From NCBI RefSeq assembly GCF_004421105.1, contig NZ_CP038033.1, forward strand, positions 2,313,659 through 2,377,658: a stretch of 64,000 bases of DNA, given 5' to 3'. Position 1 is the stretch's first letter, and the number at the start of each line of letters is the position of its first letter. This document shows positions 21,208 to 29,540 of the stretch, piece after piece. The DNA is from Nitrosococcus wardiae (GTDB lineage Bacteria; Pseudomonadota; Gammaproteobacteria; Nitrosococcales; Nitrosococcaceae). The notes under the pieces were generated by a model. The model was not told where the DNA came from. It saw nothing but the letters and a program-made list of their open reading frames with translations, and did not search any database. A program made the translations under genes and the position numbers.

Positions 21208-21460
21208 AGGGTTTTCGAATACCTCCTTTAGCGGGCTGCTGCGCCTCGGACTTCACAGTAAAGCCTTCCTTTACGGGGATAAACATGCGTTAAACCTCTT
21301 TCGAGTATCTACTTCTCTTCGACGCTGACGAACCGAGGGACCGGAAACTAGGGAGGCATTCCCGATATCGCTTGCCTTGCCACGAGCAGCCCGTTCAGCT
21401 TTCTGTCTAGTCAACCGTTTAGTCTCGATTGGCCGCCCGCTTGGCTTGCGGGTTTCCCAA

Positions 21461-21482
21461 CCCTCTGACTTCAGTCAGGGGG
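21461..21482. repeat. IS200/IS605-type end hairpin, possible element remnant
   Basis: CCCTCTGACT and AGTCAGGGGG form a 10-bp stem (one G-T pair) with a two-base loop. Subterminal imperfect hairpins of this kind, with a Y-rich/R-rich outer stem, are typical for right ends of IS200/IS605 elements. No transposase or TnpB frame survives around it, so at most it is a remnant. Confidence 0.3.
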
Positions 21483-21615
21483 GTTGACTTGAGAATGTAA
21501 ATAAAAAAATGCCTTCCATCAAATGCAGCCAATGGGTGACCGCGAGGGAAGACTACCAGATGGCGTCGTTTCAGTTATCTCCTATATATAGCCATTGCCT
21601 GGCGCATTATATTAA

Positions 21616-21635
21616 ATTCTTCTTCGAAGAAGAAT
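21616..21635. promoter_or_regulatory. 20-bp perfect palindrome ATTCTTCTTCGAAGAAGAAT
   Basis: The sequence equals its own reverse complement over 20 bases. A second perfect dyad (9-bp arms) is found 36 bp downstream at 21672-21691, reading ATGGAGAAT, TG, ATTCTCCAT on the plus strand. Such dyads can be protein-binding operators or parts of structured RNA. No regulator gene is adjacent. Confidence 0.3.
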
Positions 21636-21905
21636 CCTTCTTTACCCTCTGCTTCGTGAGGTTAAATGGATATGGAGAATTGATTCTCCATGGAGAGTCA
21701 GGAGGTAGATGGTAATGCAGCCTCCAATTTTGCTGGACCCATTTGTGGAGGGGGAGAAAGTGGTTGAGGTTAATCCAAGTAGGGTAGAAGGGTATAGCGG
21801 TTTCCATTTAGAGAAAACCTCCTTGAGCTGGGGCAGGGGTGACCGTAACGTCGACGTTTTTGCCGCCAACGTCTAGTTTCAGAAGCCTCCGCCCTTTATT
21901 CTTCC

Positions 21906-22721
21906 CTAGGGATTAAGTTGCTTATCCCGCTCGATCATCGCATAGGCGGAGTGGTTATGGATGGATTCAAAATTCTCAGACTCTACCATGTAGGCAGAAA
22001 TTCGATCATCTTGGTTAAGGCGCGCGGCGATATCACGCACCATGTCTTCCACAAATTTGGGGTTATCGTAGGCGCGCTCGGTGACATATTTTTCATCTGG
22101 CCGCTTGAGCAGGCCATAGATCTCACAAGACGCTTCTTCCTCTACCCAATCAATGATATCTTCAATCCAGACGAAGCGTTCTACCTGCACGGTGATGGTC
22201 ACATGGGAGCGCTGATTATGGGCTCCATAATCTGAAATTTGTTTGGAGCAAGGACAGAGGCTGGTGACGGGGACCACGACTTTGACGGTCATTTGAGGTT
22301 TATTTCCCTTAATCTCGCCGATAAAGGTGACCTGATAATCCATCAAACTCTGCACCTTTGAGATGGGGGCTTCCTTGGTTACAAAATAAGGAAAGTTCAT
22401 CTCGATATGCCCAGACTCGGCTTGGAGACGGTGGGTCATTTCCTGCAACATTTCCTTAAAGGACTGCACGGTGATCTCATGCTCATGCTGGTTTAGAATT
22501 TCCACGAAGCGAGACATGTGCGTTCCCTTAAAATGGTGGGGTAAGTCCACATACATGTTGAAATTTGCCACGGTATGCTGTTCCCCCCCGCTGCGGTCCC
22601 TAACCCGTACGGGGTGGCGAATATCTTTAATTCCCACCTTATTAATCGCAATTTTCCGCTTGTCAGCCTTTGCTTGTACGTCTTCGATGGAACACTCTAC
22701 TGCCGGGACGATTGGGTTCAT
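21906..22721 (-). CDS. folE2: GTP cyclohydrolase FolE2
   Basis: FolE2 (GCYH-IB) converts GTP to 7,8-dihydroneopterin triphosphate, the shared first step of folate and queuosine synthesis. The 271-residue protein has the family active-site motif [20 protein letters not shown], with the metal-binding cysteine, and EVRHP-like [15 protein letters not shown] near the N-terminus. FolE2 can use metals other than zinc and is often kept as a zinc-starvation backup, but here it may be the main enzyme, as no folE is in the window. Its start overlaps the queD stop by 4 bp (ATGA), so the pair is coupled. Confidence 0.95.
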   Translation of the reverse strand: MNPIVPAVECSIEDVQAKADKRKIAINKVGIKDIRHPVRVRDRSGGEQHTVANFNMYVDLPHHFKGTHMSRFVEILNQHEHEITVQSFKEMLQEMTHRLQAESGHIEMNFPYFVTKEAPISKVQSLMDYQVTFIGEIKGNKPQMTVKVVVPVTSLCPCSKQISDYGAHNQRSHVTITVQVERFVWIEDIIDWVEEEASCEIYGLLKRPDEKYVTERAYDNPKFVEDMVRDIAARLNQDDRISAYMVESENFESIHNHSAYAMIERDKQLNP

Positions 22722-23107
22722 TGTTGTTGGTCCTCTGTATAACGCACGCAGGCGCGCTCAGTCTCCCATAGAGTAATGGCGCTCACTCGTGCCCGCTCAT
22801 TATTAAGCTTTTCGCTTAGGCCACGGTAAAAGAAAGCCGCCAAATTCTCAGCGGTAGGATTGATTTGGTCAAAGGGGGGAATATCATTTAGATAACGATG
22901 GTCGAGTTGAGCACATAAGTTTCGGGCATTTTCTTTGATCGCTTTAAAGTCCATGGCCATGCCCTGTTGATCCAAGACATGGGCCGTGACCTCTACTTCT
23001 AGTTTCCAGTTGTGTCCATGCATACGGCGACATTCCCCCGGATAGTCACGCAAGGTGTGGGCCGAGGCAAAATCGGTAAGGATTTTAAGAGTATAAATTG
23101 CTGCCAT
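22718..23107 (-). CDS. queD: 6-carboxytetrahydropterin synthase
   Basis: QueD makes 6-carboxy-5,6,7,8-tetrahydropterin from dihydroneopterin triphosphate, the second step towards the 7-deazaguanine of queuosine. The 129-residue protein has the zinc-binding histidines in [20 protein letters not shown] and the catalytic-site [11 protein letters not shown], with [13 protein letters not shown] near the centre. The single Cys in [11 protein letters not shown] fits QueD better than pyruvoyl-tetrahydropterin synthase. Its product supply comes from FolE2, encoded immediately downstream in the same transcript. Confidence 0.9.
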   Translation of the reverse strand: MAAIYTLKILTDFASAHTLRDYPGECRRMHGHNWKLEVEVTAHVLDQQGMAMDFKAIKENARNLCAQLDHRYLNDIPPFDQINPTAENLAAFFYRGLSEKLNNERARVSAITLWETERACVRYTEDQQQ

Positions 23108-23161
23108 CGCTAATCCTGACCATTGTACTAGGATATTGGTATCCTGACAAAATAGAAGTGG

Positions 23162-24052
23162 TTAGTGGCGACGTTGGACCACGAAATCCGCTAGCCATTC
23201 TAAATGTTCCGTCGGTGCGTCCACCACCCGCAAGGCTTGGTGGGCCTCTTCCAGCAGACTTTGGGCTTTGGCTTTGGCCTGGGTTAAGCCAAGCAAGGAA
23301 GGATAAGTCGGTTTATCCCGGGCCCTATCTGAACCCTGGGGTTTGCCTAGGGTGACGGTATCACTTTCCACGTCAAGGACATCATCCTGGATCTGGAAAG
23401 CCAATCCAATACATTGGGCAAAACGGTCAAGATTCTCCAATGTATGGGGATTGATAGTGGGATGGCACCAGGCGCCAAGCAGGACACTGGCGCGAATCAG
23501 CGCCCCAGTTTTGAGCCGATGCATGGTTTCCAATTCAGAAAGCGTTAAATGTTGACCTACCGCTTCCAAGTCAATGGCCTGACCTCCCGCCATTCCACGG
23601 GAACCCGCTGCCTCCGCCAATAGCACCAGCATTTTAATTTGATTTTTGGCTGGAAGCGCAGACGTGGGAGTTGCCAGTATGCGAAAAGCCAGAGACTGAA
23701 GCGCATCTCCTACTAACAAGGCGGTAGCTTCGTCAAAGGCCTTATGGCAGGTGGGATGCCCCCGCCGCAAGTCGTCATTATCCATGCTGGGCAGGTCGTC
23801 GTGGACCAGGGAATAAGCGTGGATGAGTTCTACCGCGCTTGCTGGAGCATCGAGAACCGCTTCAGGGGCCCCAAGGGCCATGCCCGTACTGTAGACCAGC
23901 AACGGTCGAAGCCGTTTGCCTCCCCCCAAGACTGCATAACGCATCGCTTCATGCAGCCGTTTCGGTGGTTTATCCGCTGGCGGGAGGACCCGTTCTAGAG
24001 CCTGTTCAGTACGCGCCTGCAAAGCGCCGATCCAATCATCGGTGGATGACAT
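23162..24052 (-). CDS. ispA: Polyprenyl synthetase, farnesyl diphosphate synthase type
   Basis: IspA condenses DMAPP/GPP with IPP to geranyl and farnesyl diphosphate. The 296-residue protein has the first aspartate-rich motif DDLPSMDND starting at residue 85 with the two-residue insertion (DDxxxxD) found in bacterial short-chain synthases. The second motif is QIQDDVLDVESD. GGGKRLRPLLVY binds IPP. It lies one base after xseB, the standard xseB-ispA order; dxs, the usual third gene, is not present downstream. Chain length cannot be proven from sequence, but the residues before the first motif (LIHAYSLVH) fit a C15 product. Confidence 0.93.
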   Translation of the reverse strand: MSSTDDWIGALQARTEQALERVLPPADKPPKRLHEAMRYAVLGGGKRLRPLLVYSTGMALGAPEAVLDAPASAVELIHAYSLVHDDLPSMDNDDLRRGHPTCHKAFDEATALLVGDALQSLAFRILATPTSALPAKNQIKMLVLLAEAAGSRGMAGGQAIDLEAVGQHLTLSELETMHRLKTGALIRASVLLGAWCHPTINPHTLENLDRFAQCIGLAFQIQDDVLDVESDTVTLGKPQGSDRARDKPTYPSLLGLTQAKAKAQSLLEEAHQALRVVDAPTEHLEWLADFVVQRRH

Positions 24053-24053
24053 G

Positions 24054-24287
24054 CTATTCCTCGCTGGGGAAGTCGCTTATTTGTTCTTTTCCCTGTTTTT
24101 GCTGCAATATCTGGATCTTCTGTTCAGCATTACGCAGCGCTTCTTGGCAATGATGAGAGAGCTTGACTCCCCGTTCATACAGTCGCAGGGACTCTTCCAG
24201 GTTGACATCGCCTTGTTCCATGCGTGAGACCAGTGCTTCTAGCTCGGCAAGGGCGGCTTCAAAGTCAAGTTTATTACGCTTTGTCAT
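24054..24287 (-). CDS. xseB: Exodeoxyribonuclease VII small subunit
   Basis: XseB is the small subunit that coats the large XseA chain of exonuclease VII, a single-strand DNA exonuclease. The 77-residue sequence has the family pattern FEAALAELEALVSRMEQGDV and LEESLRLYERGVKL, a helical hairpin. The xseA gene is not in this window. Translation ends one base before ispA starts, so the two share an mRNA. It is divergent from ribF with a 147-bp spacer. Confidence 0.93.
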   Translation of the reverse strand: MTKRNKLDFEAALAELEALVSRMEQGDVNLEESLRLYERGVKLSHHCQEALRNAEQKIQILQQKQGKEQISDFPSEE

Positions 24288-24434
24288 GACTTAGAAAGTA
24301 TTTATGAGGCAAACTTTCCAATTTAACGTAGACTAGGTTAGGGGTCAACCAAGTGGTCAGCTTTATTTTATCCTGCTAGACCTGATTACGGGCAAAGGCT
24401 ACGCTATATGCATTTTGGTGATTGAGACCGTCCT

Positions 24435-25367
24435 ATGAGCAAGCTCATCAGGGGCTTATACAACCTGCAGCCCTCTCATCGAGGAGGGGTGGCCACCATC
24501 GGTAATTTTGATGGGATTCACTTGGGTCATCAGGCCGTACTTGGACAATTGGCCGCCAAAGCGGCAGAGCTTCAGCGACCATCACTGCTCATTACTTTCG
24601 AGCCGTCTCCTGATGAATTCTTTACACCAGCGCGCGCGCCAGCAAGGCTGACCCGCTTTCGGGAAAAAATCCAAGCCCTTCATTGTCAGCCGCTGGACTG
24701 GGTGCTGTGTCTTCGCTTTAACCATGCCCTAGCCCGCATGGAGGCCGGTGAATTTATTCGAATTGTGCTGGTGGAAAAGCTGGGACTCCGCTATTTGATT
24801 GTCGGCGAGGACTTTCGTTTTGGGCATGGCCGCCGCGGTGATTTGAGCCTGCTGCAAAGGGCGGGGGAGCATTATGGTTTTGAAGTTGCCACCATGCCTA
24901 CCCTTTGCCTGGAGGGGGAACGGATTAGCAGCACCCGCATCCGTGAAGCTTTGGCCCGTGGCAATTTAGCCCAAGCAGAAAAATTCCTGGGACGCCCTTA
25001 CCATATGAGTGGACGCATTATTGAGGGCGATAAACGGGGCCGAACATTGGGGTTTCCGACTGCTAATATTGCCTTGCATCGGCGCCGGACGCCCTTCACG
25101 GGAGTCTTCGCAGTAGCAATCCAGGGGCTGGCAGCAGCGCCATTGCTGGGGGTCGCCAATGTGGGAGTGCGGCCTACCATCGGTGGCCGCCGTGCCCTCT
25201 TAGAAGTCCATCTGCTGGATTTTGAGGGGGATATTTATGGTCGTTACGTTCAGGTGACTTTTCTGCGCCAATTGCGACCCGAACAGCGCTTTGAATCCCT
25301 TTCTGCCTTGCGCCAGCAAATCGAGAAGGATTGTGTGGCGGCGCGGGAGTTTTTTGCTGCACGCTAG
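24435..25367 (+). CDS. ribF: Bifunctional riboflavin kinase/FAD synthetase
   Basis: RibF phosphorylates riboflavin to FMN and adenylates FMN to FAD. The N-terminal nucleotidyltransferase domain shows GNFDGIHLGHQAVL and the ISSTRIREAL signature. The C-terminal kinase domain, from about residue 185, shows GDKRGRTLGFPTANI and GVANVGVRPTIGG. The 310-residue length is typical. In E. coli ribF precedes ileS-lspA; here it stands alone before a repeat-rich gap, and the other riboflavin genes lie 7 kb further on. Confidence 0.96.
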   Translation: MSKLIRGLYNLQPSHRGGVATIGNFDGIHLGHQAVLGQLAAKAAELQRPSLLITFEPSPDEFFTPARAPARLTRFREKIQALHCQPLDWVLCLRFNHALARMEAGEFIRIVLVEKLGLRYLIVGEDFRFGHGRRGDLSLLQRAGEHYGFEVATMPTLCLEGERISSTRIREALARGNLAQAEKFLGRPYHMSGRIIEGDKRGRTLGFPTANIALHRRRTPFTGVFAVAIQGLAAAPLLGVANVGVRPTIGGRRALLEVHLLDFEGDIYGRYVQVTFLRQLRPEQRFESLSALRQQIEKDCVAAREFFAAR

Positions 25368-25442
25368 CCGTTGAGCCTCTGAGTTATTGCAATTCCTGCG
25401 GGATTTCTTGCTGAATTACCGTGAAGGGGGAAGCTAGCTTGG

Positions 25443-25512
25443 ATAATTCATGAGATCACCACAAAGGCACAAAGAGCACAAAGAAATCATGTGTCTTGGT
25501 GGTAAAAAATCC
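25443..25512 (+). repeat. Dispersed repeat, copy A
   Basis: The left end reads ATAATTCATGAGATCACC and the right end GTGTCTTGGTGGTAAAAAAT. The same ends occur in the opposite orientation at 51041-51101, after the first GH15 gene, with a different middle. The centre here is low-complexity (CACAAAG repeats). The ends are partly complementary (CACCAC against GTGGT), so it may fold as a hairpin. Confidence 0.5.
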
Positions 25513-25535
25513 AGGCTAGGGGAGTTTGGCTTTTA

Positions 25536-25653
25536 GCCGCGAATGCACGCAAATATTTCTATGGTCTAGAAACAGGGCTTGTACCACAGATTCAATGCTA
25601 TAACCTACTCAATACTTTCTTTTTATGAGCGTTTATTCGCGTGCATTCACGGC
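25536..25653. repeat. Inverted repeat pair with GCGAATGCACGC arms
   Basis: GCCGCGAATGCACGC at 25536-25550 and GCGTGCATTCACGGC at 25639-25653 match in 14 of 15 positions as inverted repeats. The arms are about 90 bp apart. The arrangement suggests a small palindromic intergenic element; no gene lies between the arms. Confidence 0.45.
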
Positions 25654-25871
25654 CAACTCAGCGCCCTTTAAGGGTCGATTTTGGAGTTTCGCCATGACTG
25701 ATTTCAATTGTGTTCCTACAAAACTTCATCAATCTGGAGAATTCGCGGTTCCTCGCGGTCCTTGACGAAGGGGTGACCTTGGTCTCGGGGTCTTTATCGC
25801 TCCTTGCGCTTTCACTTCGCAACCTTGCTAGGGGGGCGCCTAACATCCATGTGAGGCTCCTGGATTTAATA

Positions 25872-26828
25872 TCAGCTCACGAGATTACAGGGTTCGCCGT
25901 CGAGAAAACTCCGGATATTTTTAGTCACCTGCTGGAGAAGGTGCTGGCGTGCCTCGCGACTGCTCCAAGCCACATGAGGAGTCAGCAGCAGATTGGGAAT
26001 ATCCGGCGCTAGTAAAGGGTTGTCCTGTGGCGGGGGTTCTTGGCTTAAAACATCTACCCCGGCCCCTCCCAATCGTCCTTCGCGCAGAGCATCAGCAAGG
26101 GCTTGTTCGTTTACGATCCCGCCCCGGGCGGTATTAATGAGAAGCGCATCAGAACGCATTAAAGCCAATTCTTCCCGGTCGATTAATCCGGTAGTTTCTG
26201 AGGTCAGCGGACAATGGAGGCTGAGGATATCCACTAGAGGGAGTAGATCTTTGAGAGGAATGCGGCCGGGTCCATTAGGCGTATTCGGTCGTTGCGCCAC
26301 TAGCACGGTCATCCCAAAAGCAGTGGCGATCCGGGCCACCGCCCGGCCTAGTTCACCGTAACCGATAATCCCAAAGGTTTTTCCTGAAAGCTCTCGGCAG
26401 GGAAAGTCCGGGACTGTAAAGTGGGGACTGTGTTGCCAAGCGCCGCTGGTTGCCGCGCGGGTAGTCGCCGCAAGGCGGCGGGTGAGCGCCAGAACCAGCG
26501 CAAAGACATGCTCGGCCACGGAGGCGGTGCAATAGCCTCGGATATTGCAAACGGCAATCCCAAGACGGCGGGCGGCTTTCAGGTCCACATTGTTGGTTCC
26601 CGTGGCGGCGATGCAGACCAATTGTAAATGGGGCGCCTGTTTGAGAATGGCGTCTGTCAGAATGACTTTGTTGGTCACCACCACCGTGGCTTGCCGGATG
26701 CGGTCGATAATCTCGCTAGTAGTGGAACTGGTCCCGTAATACCTCCACTGGGGGATGACCCTTTCCAGAGGAGAGAAATCAATATCGGCGGGATGGACAG
26801 TGTCTCGATCAAGGAATACGCCTTGCAT
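25872..26828 (-). CDS. D-2-hydroxyacid dehydrogenase
   Basis: This 318-residue NAD(P)-dependent enzyme is of the D-isomer-specific 2-hydroxyacid dehydrogenase family. The Rossmann motif is FGIIGYGELGRAVARIA. The catalytic set is visible: Arg in LLINTARGGIVNEQAL, Glu in DVLSQEPPP and His in LLTPHVAWSS. The N-terminal substrate domain has LVCIAATGTNNVDLKAARRL. Closest in style are glycerate/hydroxypyruvate reductases; the substrate cannot be assigned. With glyA 4 kb away a serine/glycerate role is possible but unproven. The gene is divergent from the DUF1820 gene. Confidence 0.88.
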   Translation of the reverse strand: MQGVFLDRDTVHPADIDFSPLERVIPQWRYYGTSSTTSEIIDRIRQATVVVTNKVILTDAILKQAPHLQLVCIAATGTNNVDLKAARRLGIAVCNIRGYCTASVAEHVFALVLALTRRLAATTRAATSGAWQHSPHFTVPDFPCRELSGKTFGIIGYGELGRAVARIATAFGMTVLVAQRPNTPNGPGRIPLKDLLPLVDILSLHCPLTSETTGLIDREELALMRSDALLINTARGGIVNEQALADALREGRLGGAGVDVLSQEPPPQDNPLLAPDIPNLLLTPHVAWSSREARQHLLQQVTKNIRSFLDGEPCNLVS

Positions 26829-27094
26829 ATGCCTTTTGTGCGCCTCATTTCGTGATGGAATATTGTCGCTATATCGACTCCCTCAGCCAAATACTGAAGA
26901 ATGTCGTCGCTTTCGGTACGATACCCTACTCTGCTGGTAGTGGTGCGGAAATTCCTCAATTGATTGAGGGGAAGGGCGCTCGTTGGTAAACTGGCTAGCA
27001 GTCGTTAGATATTGGTTTGCATTTGAGGTCATGTTATCGGCGAAGGGGCGCCCACAGCAGAGTGGGCAATGGAGTCAAATTTTGTTAAGTGGGG

Positions 27095-27445
27095 ATGTTG
27101 CGGTCAGTGGCTAAAAAACGAGTTTATAAAATCAAATTTATTAGTCAAGGCAAGATCTACGAGCTGTTCGCCCGCGAGGTGGGGCAAAGCGCTATGTATG
27201 GGTTTGTCGAGCTTGGCGAAATCATCTTTGGAGAAAAATCGGCAGTGGTGGTCGACCCCTCTGAGGAACATCTGAAGACGGAGTTTGCCGGGGTAAAGCG
27301 AACCTATATTCCCCTCCATACGATCTTGCGTATTGATGAAGTGGATAAGGAGGGAGTCAATAAAATCACCGAAGCCAGCAATGCCGATAGCAATGTGACT
27401 TTCTTTCCCTCACCTCTTTATCCCCCCGGAAAAGATACAAAATAA
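27095..27445 (+). CDS. DUF1820 family protein
   Basis: This small soluble protein is of the DUF1820 family, found mainly in gammaproteobacteria. The pattern KRVYKIKFISQGKIYELFAR opens the domain, then MYGFVELGEIIFGE, then the conserved RTYIPLHTILRIDEVDKEG. The C-terminal tail is variable. The frame opens at GTG 27089; ATG 27095 gives 116 residues, and a GTG at 27107 (giving VAKKRVYKIKF) is also possible. It is convergent with the cupin gene, with only 3 bp between their stops. The function is unknown; the sequence suggests a beta-rich fold. Confidence 0.8.
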   Translation: MLRSVAKKRVYKIKFISQGKIYELFAREVGQSAMYGFVELGEIIFGEKSAVVVDPSEEHLKTEFAGVKRTYIPLHTILRIDEVDKEGVNKITEASNADSNVTFFPSPLYPPGKDTK

Positions 27446-27448
27446 CAA

Positions 27449-27724
27449 TTATTTGAAGGTATAATGTTTTTTGACGGGGTGATGGACTTCCCAGGTGCAG
27501 GACATCCCAGCGGGAAAAGTGACTAAATCTCCCTTGCCTACCTGGAGAGGCTCGCCATCTTCCGGAGTGACGGTCACCGTGCCTTCCAGGAAATAACCGA
27601 CTTCGGTGCTGTCATAGTGCCAGGGAAAAGTGGAAATCCCACATTCCCAGGTAGGCCATGAGGATACTCCCAGCTGTTCTAGGGATGGGTGGCGTTCTAA
27701 TTCAATATTTTTGTTCTCACTCAC
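27449..27724 (-). CDS. Cupin-domain protein (DUF861-like)
   Basis: This 91-residue single-domain cupin resembles the (S)-ureidoglycine aminohydrolase-like DUF861 group. It shows WECGISTFPWHYDSTEVGYF and LEGTVTVTPEDGEPLQVG, followed by KGDLVTFPAGMSCTWEV. The usual first-motif histidines are reduced to WHYDSTEVGY, so metal binding is uncertain. The start is a GTG at 27724 with GGAGG about 9 bases upstream, inside the end of the DUF1992 gene (8-bp overlap), so the two are coupled. The substrate is unknown. Confidence 0.75.
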   Translation of the reverse strand: MSENKNIELERHPSLEQLGVSSWPTWECGISTFPWHYDSTEVGYFLEGTVTVTPEDGEPLQVGKGDLVTFPAGMSCTWEVHHPVKKHYTFK

Positions 27725-28109
27725 CTTTTTTTTCCTCCTGCAGACGCTGCATAAGCTTTTCGTAATAGTATTGCTCTGTTTGGAGGTGACTGGAGCCTCC
27801 TCGAAGGGTCGCTATTTTTCCCAGTAAATAGTTGAGTTTCTTCCGGGCCTCTCGGCGCTCAATTTTATCTTCGGTGGTGGCTAATAACTGCTCAATGGTT
27901 CGGATCTCTCGGCGGGGCTCTAGCTCGGGGGGGAGGTAGCCCGCATTTTTTAATATCCGGTAGGCGGCGCGTAGGGATTCGGGCACCAGCCGGTCATCAT
28001 CAAGGCACAATGGCTGCCCTTGGCCGGGGAGATTATCCAATTCTCCCCGTTCTAGGGCCTCTGTAATGCGGGCCTCGGCAATTTTCTCCAGAAGTAGCAT
28101 GGCAATCAT
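27717..28109 (-). CDS. DUF1992 (DnaJ-related) family protein
   Basis: This is a DUF1992 protein, related to the region found in DNAJC28 and E. coli YhdN-like proteins. The family signature is clear: RITEALERGELDNLPGQGQP, then DDDRLVPESLRAAYRILKNA, GYLPPELEPRREI and RREARKKLNYLLGK. The frame extends to 28202, but the ATG at 28109 (MIAMLLLEKIAEA) gives the usual length of 130 residues; 28100 is the other choice. The upstream extension would overlap the divergent egtB promoter. No J-domain HPD motif is present. The function is unknown. Confidence 0.82.
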   Translation of the reverse strand: MIAMLLLEKIAEARITEALERGELDNLPGQGQPLCLDDDRLVPESLRAAYRILKNAGYLPPELEPRREIRTIEQLLATTEDKIERREARKKLNYLLGKIATLRGGSSHLQTEQYYYEKLMQRLQEEKKGE

Positions 28110-28226
28110 TTTAGCGCTATTCGCCACCTGCTTGCCAATGGGTAAAGCAAAGCAATTTTTGCGGCCTAGGGCGCCATGGATTACACTCCTATTCGTAGTC
28201 AATTCGAATGGCCTGGGAGAGAGACC

Positions 28227-29540
28227 ATGAGATCGTGCCAGGATGCAGTTGAATTAAAAGAAAGAGAACTGAATAGGGGGGAGGAGTCTTCCCATCTTAT
28301 GCGGCGCTACCGGCAGGTGCGTCAGCTCAGTGAAACGCTATGCCAGCCCCTGGAGAGCGAGGATTATGTGATTCAGACGATGCCGGATGTGAGTCCGCCC
28401 AAGTGGCATTTGGCCCATAGTAGCTGGTTTTTTGAAAACTTCATTGTGATCCCCCAACTAAAAGACTATCAACCCTTCCATCCCGCGTATGGCTATTTAT
28501 TCAACTCTTACTATGAAACCGTGGGGGAGTTTTGGCCTCGTCCCCAGCGGGGGTTGTTGTCCCGCCCCACGGTGGCCGAGGTGTATGAATATCGCCGCCA
28601 CGTGGATAGGGGGATGGCGCGCTTAGCAGAAAATTTGGAGCCAGAGGAATGGGCAACCCTAGCCCCTCTGATTGAATTGGGACTTCACCATGAACAGCAG
28701 CACCAGGAACTGCTCCTAACTGATCTTAAACATATCTTTGCTATTAACCCCCTCCGTCCTGCTTACCAGGAGCCGGCTATCCCTAAACCTTGGGGAGGTG
28801 AGGAAAGTGGGAATCTGGAATGGTATGAGTATGAAGGAGGACAACATGCTCTAGGACATGGGGGCAAAGGCTTTGCCTACGACAATGAAGGGCCGAACCA
28901 CCAGATTTACCTGCGTGATTTTCGTCTGGCCTCTCGCCTGGTTACCAACGGAGAGTACTTGGCGTTTATGGAGGCAGGGGGATATGAAGAGCCTCACTAT
29001 TGGCTATCCGATGGTTGGTTTGCAGTGCGCCAGCAGGGTTGGCAGGCGCCCCTCTATTGGGAACAGCGGGATGAGGGTTGGTGGCAGATGACTCTCAATG
29101 GGATGCAACCTGTTCGGAAAGACGCTCCGGTTTGTCACCTTAGTTACTATGAAGCAGAGGCCTATGCCCGCTGGGCTGGCTATCGGTTGCCTACGGAAGC
29201 TGAATGGGAAGTGGCGGCACGGGCGTTGCTATGCCAAGGCAACTTTTTGGATTCAGGGGCCTTACAGCCGCTGCCTGCGCCTCCGGCAGAGAATGCTCCC
29301 GTGCAAATGTTTGGAGATGTGTGGGAGTGGACGGCAAGTCCCTATGCTCCCTACCCCGGCTATCGCCCCTCCGAGGGCGCTATCGGTGAGTACAATGGGA
29401 AGTTCATGTGCAACCAAATGGTTTTACGAGGAGGCTCTTGCGTAAGTTCCCGTGACCATCTACGTGCTTCTTACCGGAACTTCTTCCCCCCCCATGCCCG
29501 CTGGCAATTCACGGGCCTTCGATTGGCGGATGATACATGA
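28227..29540 (+). CDS. egtB: Ergothioneine biosynthesis sulfoxide synthase EgtB
   Basis: EgtB is a non-heme iron enzyme that joins hercynine to gamma-glutamylcysteine or cysteine with O2. The 437-residue protein has a DinB-like N-terminal half with metal-ligand histidines in WHLAHSSWFFE (about 60-70) and LGLHHEQQHQELLLTD. The C-terminal half is formylglycine-generating-enzyme-like: LVTNGEYLAFMEAGGYE, YRLPTEAEWEVAAR, MFGDVWEWTASPY and LRGGSCVSSRDHLR. The frame opens at 28176, but ATG 28227 has GGGAGAGAG just upstream. It overlaps egtD by 4 bp (ATGA), so both steps of the pathway are made from one mRNA. No egtA, egtC or egtE is adjacent. Confidence 0.93.
   Translation: MRSCQDAVELKERELNRGEESSHLMRRYRQVRQLSETLCQPLESEDYVIQTMPDVSPPKWHLAHSSWFFENFIVIPQLKDYQPFHPAYGYLFNSYYETVGEFWPRPQRGLLSRPTVAEVYEYRRHVDRGMARLAENLEPEEWATLAPLIELGLHHEQQHQELLLTDLKHIFAINPLRPAYQEPAIPKPWGGEESGNLEWYEYEGGQHALGHGGKGFAYDNEGPNHQIYLRDFRLASRLVTNGEYLAFMEAGGYEEPHYWLSDGWFAVRQQGWQAPLYWEQRDEGWWQMTLNGMQPVRKDAPVCHLSYYEAEAYARWAGYRLPTEAEWEVAARALLCQGNFLDSGALQPLPAPPAENAPVQMFGDVWEWTASPYAPYPGYRPSEGAIGEYNGKFMCNQMVLRGGSCVSSRDHLRASYRNFFPPHARWQFTGLRLADDT

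Larger units (their letters stand above)
21208..21905. other. Gene-poor spacer with hairpins and two perfect palindromes
   Basis: This is a 700-bp gap between mnmA and folE2. It contains a hairpin at 21461-21482 (CTGACT, two bases, AGTCAG, flanked by C- and G-runs) like those at ends of IS200/IS605-type elements, preceded by a GC stem at 21436-21452. It also has a 20-bp perfect palindrome at 21616-21635 and a second at 21672-21691. A 68-codon plus-strand frame at 21509-21715 covers the palindromes and is not convincing. A stem GACGTT/AACGTC lies near 21853-21872. No intact gene is recognised. Confidence 0.5.
25368..25871. other. Intergenic repeat region
   Basis: The 500-bp gap after ribF holds two repeat structures and no convincing gene. 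A dispersed repeat copy sits at 25443-25512. A long inverted pair follows: GCCGCGAATGCACGC at 25536-25550 and its complement with one mismatch at 25639-25653, about 90 bp apart. Short frames on both strands at 25658-25846 and 25710-26012 overlap the next gene and show no family pattern. Confidence 0.5.

Noticed and set aside
21509-21715. A 68-codon plus-strand frame in the mnmA-folE2 spacer.
   Set aside because: It spans both perfect palindromes, is rich in residues created by them, and has no recognisable domain.
25710-26012. A 100-codon plus-strand frame overlapping the 3' end of the hydroxyacid dehydrogenase.
   Set aside because: Half of it is antisense to a confident gene and the remainder is in repeat sequence. 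No family pattern is seen.
26855-26989. A 44-codon plus-strand frame (KNVVAFGTIPYSAGSGAEIP) between the hydroxyacid dehydrogenase and DUF1820 genes.
   Set aside because: It lies in the promoter space of divergent genes, has no good ribosome binding site and no recognised family. It could be a fossil, but support is too weak for a gene call.
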